Source: CAYXLW01 sp964466055 (GTDB lineage: Bacteria > Patescibacteriota > Gracilibacteria > GCA-2401425). From it: DNA of 54,633 nt. The first letter of the stretch is position 1; each line of letters begins with the position of its first letter. Below the pieces are notes generated by a model. It was not told where the DNA came from. It made no database searches and worked only from the letters and a program-made list of their open reading frames with translations. The stretch is from positions 1-54,633 of the forward strand of contig CAYXLW010000010.1 of assembly GCA_964466055.1 (NCBI GenBank), read 5' to 3'. A program made the translations under genes and the position numbers. Shown one piece after another: positions 51,015 through 54,633 of this stretch.

Positions 51015-52307
51015 TCATTTTTCCTTATTTTCCTTGAACTCTTCTAATTTAACCTTAATTTCAAGCTCTTCACAGTCTCGAAGTACCCTCAATTTAAGTG
51101 TATCGTCAATATTTTTTTCTGAAATAAGTGAGCGTAAATCATTTTCTAGTATAAGCTTTTCACCATCAATTTCTAAAATAATATCGTTAGCTTTAAGCCC
51201 AGCTTTATCAGCAGGAGAATCTTTTACAACTGCCGGAATGCCCCGTTGAGCATCTGTAATCAATAATGCTCCTTCTTCTCGGTCTAGGTTGAGACTCTTT
51301 GCAACTTCTTCAGTAATCATCATATATCTAACTCCAATAAAAGGACGAACAATTCTACCATGGTTTTCGACAGATTCAGCAACACTCCTTAAATCATCTG
51401 CAGGAATAGCAAAACCAATACTTTCAGCACCTTGTGCAATCGCCGTATTCATTCCCACAACTTCACCAACTAAATTTACAAGTGGACCCCCAGAATTTCC
51501 AGGATTAATAGCTGCATCAGTTTGAATTAAGTTTTGGATTTTTTCTCCACTATATCTGCCATCACTTGCAATAATAGAACGACCTTTAGCTGAAATTATC
51601 CCAGTGGTAACTGTATTTTCAAATTCAGCTAAAGCATTTCCAATAGCAACAACCCTTTGTCCTACTTGGAGGCTTGAAGATTCTCCTAATTTTAAAGGTT
51701 TAAATTTTGGCATTTTCTCTCCATCTTTTGGTTTTGCTTTAACAACAGCAATGTCATTAAAGGAATCTCGGGCTAAAACCTCTGCCTCAAATTCAGTTCC
51801 ATCAAACAAAATAACGGTATATTCTGCATTTTCATCACTTACTACATGTTTATTTGTTAATATCAATCCGTCTTCTGAATAAATAAATCCAGATCCTCCA
51901 CCTACTTTTACACGCTCTATTGGCTCCTCTTCATCTTCAGATTTTTCTTTTTGTTCATTTTGATTGAAACGATTGCCAAAAAAATCATTAAAAAATGGCT
52001 CATTAAAAAAATTATCATAAAAAAAAGGGGTTCTTTTATATTTTATAATATCTTTTGTGGCAACAATGTTTACAACTGAATCTTGAACTTTTTTAACAGT
52101 CTCTATAATTGAAGATTCTTCTACATAAACTGTTTTTTTAGTTATTCCTTTTTCGTTATTTTCGTAGACGTCTTCAAGCTTTTCTTTAATCTCTGCTAAT
52201 TCTTTTGATGTGGTATATTGTTTATAATATGATATACCAGAAAAAACAACACTTGTCCCAAACAAAAAGCTTAAAACAACCCAAATAATAATGTTTTTTA
52301 TTTTCAT
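51015..52307 (-). CDS. htrA: HtrA/DegP-like serine protease
   Basis: The product is 430 aa from ATG 52307; an upstream ATG (52337) lies within the promoter spacer region and adds no signal-like sequence. A membrane anchor (IIIWVVLSFLFGTSVVFSG) is followed by a coiled stalk. The trypsin-like domain (about 95-310) has the triad LTNKHVVSDENA (His), NDIAVVKAKP (Asp) and INPGNSGGPLVN (Ser). One PDZ domain (about 325-415: GIPAVVKDSPADKAGLKAND) follows. Envelope quality-control protease. Promoter on the minus strand: TTGAAA (52362-52367), 16 nt, TAAAAT (52340-52345). Confidence 0.95.
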   Translation of the reverse strand: MKIKNIIIWVVLSFLFGTSVVFSGISYYKQYTTSKELAEIKEKLEDVYENNEKGITKKTVYVEESSIIETVKKVQDSVVNIVATKDIIKYKRTPFFYDNFFNEPFFNDFFGNRFNQNEQKEKSEDEEEPIERVKVGGGSGFIYSEDGLILTNKHVVSDENAEYTVILFDGTEFEAEVLARDSFNDIAVVKAKPKDGEKMPKFKPLKLGESSSLQVGQRVVAIGNALAEFENTVTTGIISAKGRSIIASDGRYSGEKIQNLIQTDAAINPGNSGGPLVNLVGEVVGMNTAIAQGAESIGFAIPADDLRSVAESVENHGRIVRPFIGVRYMMITEEVAKSLNLDREEGALLITDAQRGIPAVVKDSPADKAGLKANDIILEIDGEKLILENDLRSLISEKNIDDTLKLRVLRDCEELEIKVKLEEFKENKEK

Positions 52308-52339
52308 GGTGGATAATTTAAGAAATTTTAGCGACAATT

Positions 52340-52367
52340 ATTTTATAAAGCTGAAAATTTTTTTCAA
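52340..52367 (-). promoter_or_regulatory. Promoter of the HtrA gene
   Basis: On the minus strand TTGAAA (52362-52367), 16-nt spacer, TAAAAT (52340-52345), giving a leader of about 25 nt before the ATG at 52307 and placing the alternative start at 52337 at or before the transcription start. Confidence 0.65.
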
Positions 52368-52456
52368 GAAAAAATTAAAAATCCCAATAAAATAGGTTTT
52401 TATATAAATACAAGTTAGAATCCTATTATATTTTTAACTATCTAGGATTACACTAT

Positions 52457-53707
52457 ATGAAATTTGATGAACTAAACCTTATTGATCCCATTCTTCAAGC
52501 AATTAAGCTTAAGGGATATACTACTCCAACGCCCATACAAGATCAGGCTATTCCTAAAATTTTACAAGGACGAGATCTTTTAGGATGTGCTCAAACTGGT
52601 ACGGGAAAAACGGCTGCTTTTGCTATTCCCACATTACAAATTCTTTATAAAGAGAAAATTTCTGGAAAATGGGGAAAGGATATTAAGGCTCTTATTATTA
52701 CTCCTACACGAGAACTTGCCATTCAGATTGATGAAAGCTTCACGTCTTACGGAAAGGGGCTTCACCTTAAAAACACAGTTGTTTTTGGTGGAGTTAAACA
52801 ACATGATCAAGTTAGAAAGTTAAGAGCAGGGGTTGATATTCTTATAGCTACACCAGGGAGGCTTCTTGATTTAATGAATCAAGGATTTGTTAGTCTTAAA
52901 GATTTAAAGATTTTTACTTTAGACGAAGCTGATCGTATGCTAGATATGGGGTTTATTCATGATGTTAAGAAGATAATTAGCAAACTTCCAACAAAAAGGC
53001 AGTCTTTATTCTTTTCTGCAACAATGCCACTTGCTATTACAAAACTTGCATCAACACTTCTTACTAATCCTTTAAGGGTAGAGGTAACGCCAGTTTCTTC
53101 TACTGCTGAAACAGTAACTCAAAAAATGTATCTAGTTGATAAAGAAAACAAGAAGCCTCTTCTTAATCATATATTAAAAGACCCTGCTATAGTTTCGGCG
53201 CTTATTTTTACTCGAACTAAACATGGTGCAGATAAAATTGCTCATTTTATTAACAAATCAGGGGTAAAGGCTGAAGCTATTCATGGGAATAAATCTCAAA
53301 ATGCTCGTCAAAATGCATTGAAAAACTTTAAAAATAAACAAACAAGAATCCTTGTTGCTACGGATATTGCAGCGAGAGGAATTGATATTGATGAGTTATC
53401 TCATGTGATAAATTTTGAAATTCCCAATGAGCCTGAGGCTTATGTTCATAGAATTGGTCGAACGGGGAGGGCTAAAAACAAAGGGACTGCTCTTTCTTTT
53501 TGTGATAAAAACGAAAAAAGTTATGTGGACAATATCCACAGACTAATTAATAAATCTATTCCTGTGATAGATGAGCATCCATTTCCTATGGGGTCTTATG
53601 TTCCTCTGATAGGTGAAGATAGTTCAATTACTAAGAATCCTTTTAGGAAGAGTGGGGTTAGAGGTGTTGAGAAAAATAGAAGACAGTGGCATGGGAGGAA
53701 GGGATAA
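52457..53707 (+). CDS. DEAD-box RNA helicase
   Basis: The product is 416 aa. All DEAD-box motifs are present: Q motif (TTPTPIQDQAIPKIL near residue 20), motif I AQTGTGKTAAF, Ia PTRELAIQ, II LDEADRMLDMGF near 155, III FSATMP near 190, IV LIFTRTK, V ATDIAARGIDID near 310 and VI HRIGRTGRA near 340. It is of the RhlE/CsdA-like short type, probably acting in ribosome assembly or RNA decay. The C-terminal tail is short and basic. It is divergent from the HtrA gene. Confidence 0.97.
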   Translation: MKFDELNLIDPILQAIKLKGYTTPTPIQDQAIPKILQGRDLLGCAQTGTGKTAAFAIPTLQILYKEKISGKWGKDIKALIITPTRELAIQIDESFTSYGKGLHLKNTVVFGGVKQHDQVRKLRAGVDILIATPGRLLDLMNQGFVSLKDLKIFTLDEADRMLDMGFIHDVKKIISKLPTKRQSLFFSATMPLAITKLASTLLTNPLRVEVTPVSSTAETVTQKMYLVDKENKKPLLNHILKDPAIVSALIFTRTKHGADKIAHFINKSGVKAEAIHGNKSQNARQNALKNFKNKQTRILVATDIAARGIDIDELSHVINFEIPNEPEAYVHRIGRTGRAKNKGTALSFCDKNEKSYVDNIHRLINKSIPVIDEHPFPMGSYVPLIGEDSSITKNPFRKSGVRGVEKNRRQWHGRKG

Positions 53708-53786
53708 TAATTACAAATAATCTTGATTCATCCTTTAAGTGATTTAATATAATGATTGTCAATTAGGGCTATCTAACTAAATTATA

Positions 53787-54596
53787 ATGACGAAGAAAAA
53801 TCAAAATGACAAATTAAGAGCTGCATTTCTTTCTGAAGGGATTGGACTTACAGTTAAAGACTGTAAAATGGTAGGACCTGATGCTGGAATGATCGATCGT
53901 GGTAAAAACACAAAAGTTTATAATAGTGAAATGTATGCAACTGAAAAATTTCAGAAGAAATGGTGGGAGCATACATGGATACAAGTTATAATGTTATTAG
54001 GTGCAATAGCTAGTGTTGTTGCACTTATTTTATTTTTTATGAACAACGATAAACAAGAAATCATTTTAGACTTACCTTCACCAAATCAATCCATAAGTTC
54101 ACCACTGCTAGTCTCTGGAAAAGCCATAGGTCCATGGTTTTTCGAAGCGGATTTTCCTATGCAATTAGTAGATTCCGATGGAGAAATAATTTCTTCTGGA
54201 ATTGCACATGCTAAATCGGAATGGATGACAACAAACTTAGTTGAGTTTGAGGGAACTTTGAATTTTTATACTGAGAAAGAATTTGGAAAACTTGTTTTAA
54301 AAAAAGATAATCCTTCAGGACTTCCTGAAAATGATAAAAGTTATTCTGTTCCCGTAAAATTTCAAGAAGCAAATCAGGAAGATTTTATTGAAAATTATAT
54401 TCGAGAAAATATTTCACAACTAAACCCTACAAGTCCAGTTCTTGGAGGAACTTGGTATGTTCTTGATATAGAATTCAGCACTGAAAACACTGTTAAAGTT
54501 TATTGTGAAGACGGACATATACAGAGTATTTTTACCGCTAATTATTTTATTAACAAAGATAATGAGATCGTATTTAGTAATATACTAGTTTGCTAA
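53787..54596 (+). CDS. Gmad2-domain membrane protein
   Basis: The product is 269 aa. Residues 1-60 are cytoplasmic and polar (an odd GPDAGMIDRGKNTKVYN stretch near 35). One membrane helix (VIMLLGAIASVVALILFFM) lies at about 67-86. The Gmad2 immunoglobulin-like domain covers about 92-195: SPNQSISSPLLVSGKAIGPW, FFEADFPMQLVDSDG, WMTTNLVEFEGTLNF. The last 70 residues form a small extra domain (TWYVLDIEFSTENTVKVYCE). Gmad2 occurs in outer surface and spore-germination proteins; here it faces outward. The gene is complete and ends 37 nt before the window edge. Confidence 0.85.
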   Translation: MTKKNQNDKLRAAFLSEGIGLTVKDCKMVGPDAGMIDRGKNTKVYNSEMYATEKFQKKWWEHTWIQVIMLLGAIASVVALILFFMNNDKQEIILDLPSPNQSISSPLLVSGKAIGPWFFEADFPMQLVDSDGEIISSGIAHAKSEWMTTNLVEFEGTLNFYTEKEFGKLVLKKDNPSGLPENDKSYSVPVKFQEANQEDFIENYIRENISQLNPTSPVLGGTWYVLDIEFSTENTVKVYCEDGHIQSIFTANYFINKDNEIVFSNILVC

Positions 54597-54633
54597 AATA
54601 ATTTCGAAGTCAAGAGTAAGCAAAGATTGTAAT

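Noticed and set aside
53523..53540. Inverted repeat TGTGGA/TCCACA in the helicase gene as a DnaA site
   Set aside because: It does not fit TTWTNCACA and is a single coding-region occurrence.

Overview
The window is an AT-rich bacterial chromosome segment of roughly one third G+C. It carries about 45 protein genes, three tRNA genes (Pro-UGG, Ser-GCU, Asp-GUC) and one 100-N assembly gap. TGA is used as a stop (for example after yidD, the chorismate-binding enzyme and the nucleotidyltransferase), so the code is standard, not the UGA=Gly code of some Gracilibacteria. Almost no gene has a Shine-Dalgarno sequence, while sigma70-type promoters (TTGACA/TATAAT, spacing 16-18) are easy to find. TrmB-like HTH proteins, a FecR/DUF5667-like protein, VirB2-like pilin segments joined to PKD repeats, a Gmad2 protein, a Cys-rich multi-ribbon protein and a divergent L35 suggest a Patescibacteria/CPR genome, perhaps Peregrinibacteria-like. 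That placement is inference.

Layout. 1-2122: the 5' part of an S-layer-homology (SLH) surface protein on the minus strand, a strongly structured leader, and a palindromic repeat family. 2123-6492: aroA, which contains one in-frame copy of that family; a foreign, GC-richer Bro-N antirepressor-like module; and a malate dehydrogenase-like gene bracketed by direct repeats that include the 3' end of the tRNA-Pro gene. 6500-15100: a housekeeping block (infC-rpmI-rplT, two M23 peptidases, yidD, HIT, rpe, ruvA, a TrpE/PabB-like enzyme, a DnaQ-like exonuclease, tRNA-Ser). 15266-16084: an unknown gene with a ten-G tract.

16465-23485: a three-gene minus-strand surface operon: a small VirB2-like membrane protein, a 1421-residue VirB2-like/PKD fusion and a 777-residue PKD protein with a cytoplasmic acidic tail. 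23905-34670: a TrmB-like regulator, the Cys-rich protein, tRNA-Asp, a FecR-domain protein, a solute-binding lipoprotein, a Wzz-like protein with a degenerate tyrosine-kinase domain, a C-terminal processing protease and a small kinase-like protein. 34659-41563: metK, dnaN, a Pro-rich tandem-repeat protein interrupted by the gap, a GlmU-like nucleotidyltransferase whose gene contains seven matches to the relaxed DnaA box, ftsE without ftsX, a UPF0489 protein and purN.

41720-54633: priA, queD, a membrane-tethered HTH protein whose gene and promoter carry eight TGTCGA motifs, a glycogen-synthase C-domain-like protein, a short pyruvate kinase, a Xer recombinase, a large surface protein, an HtrA protease, a DEAD-box helicase and a Gmad2 protein.

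The strongest candidates for something undescribed are: the TGTCGA cluster with its tethered HTH protein; the palindromic elements that also entered aroA; the structured SLH leader, where three stems pair only on the minus strand; the DnaA-box-like cluster beside dnaN; the VirB2/PKD operon; and the repeat-bracketed mdh gene at tRNA-Pro.
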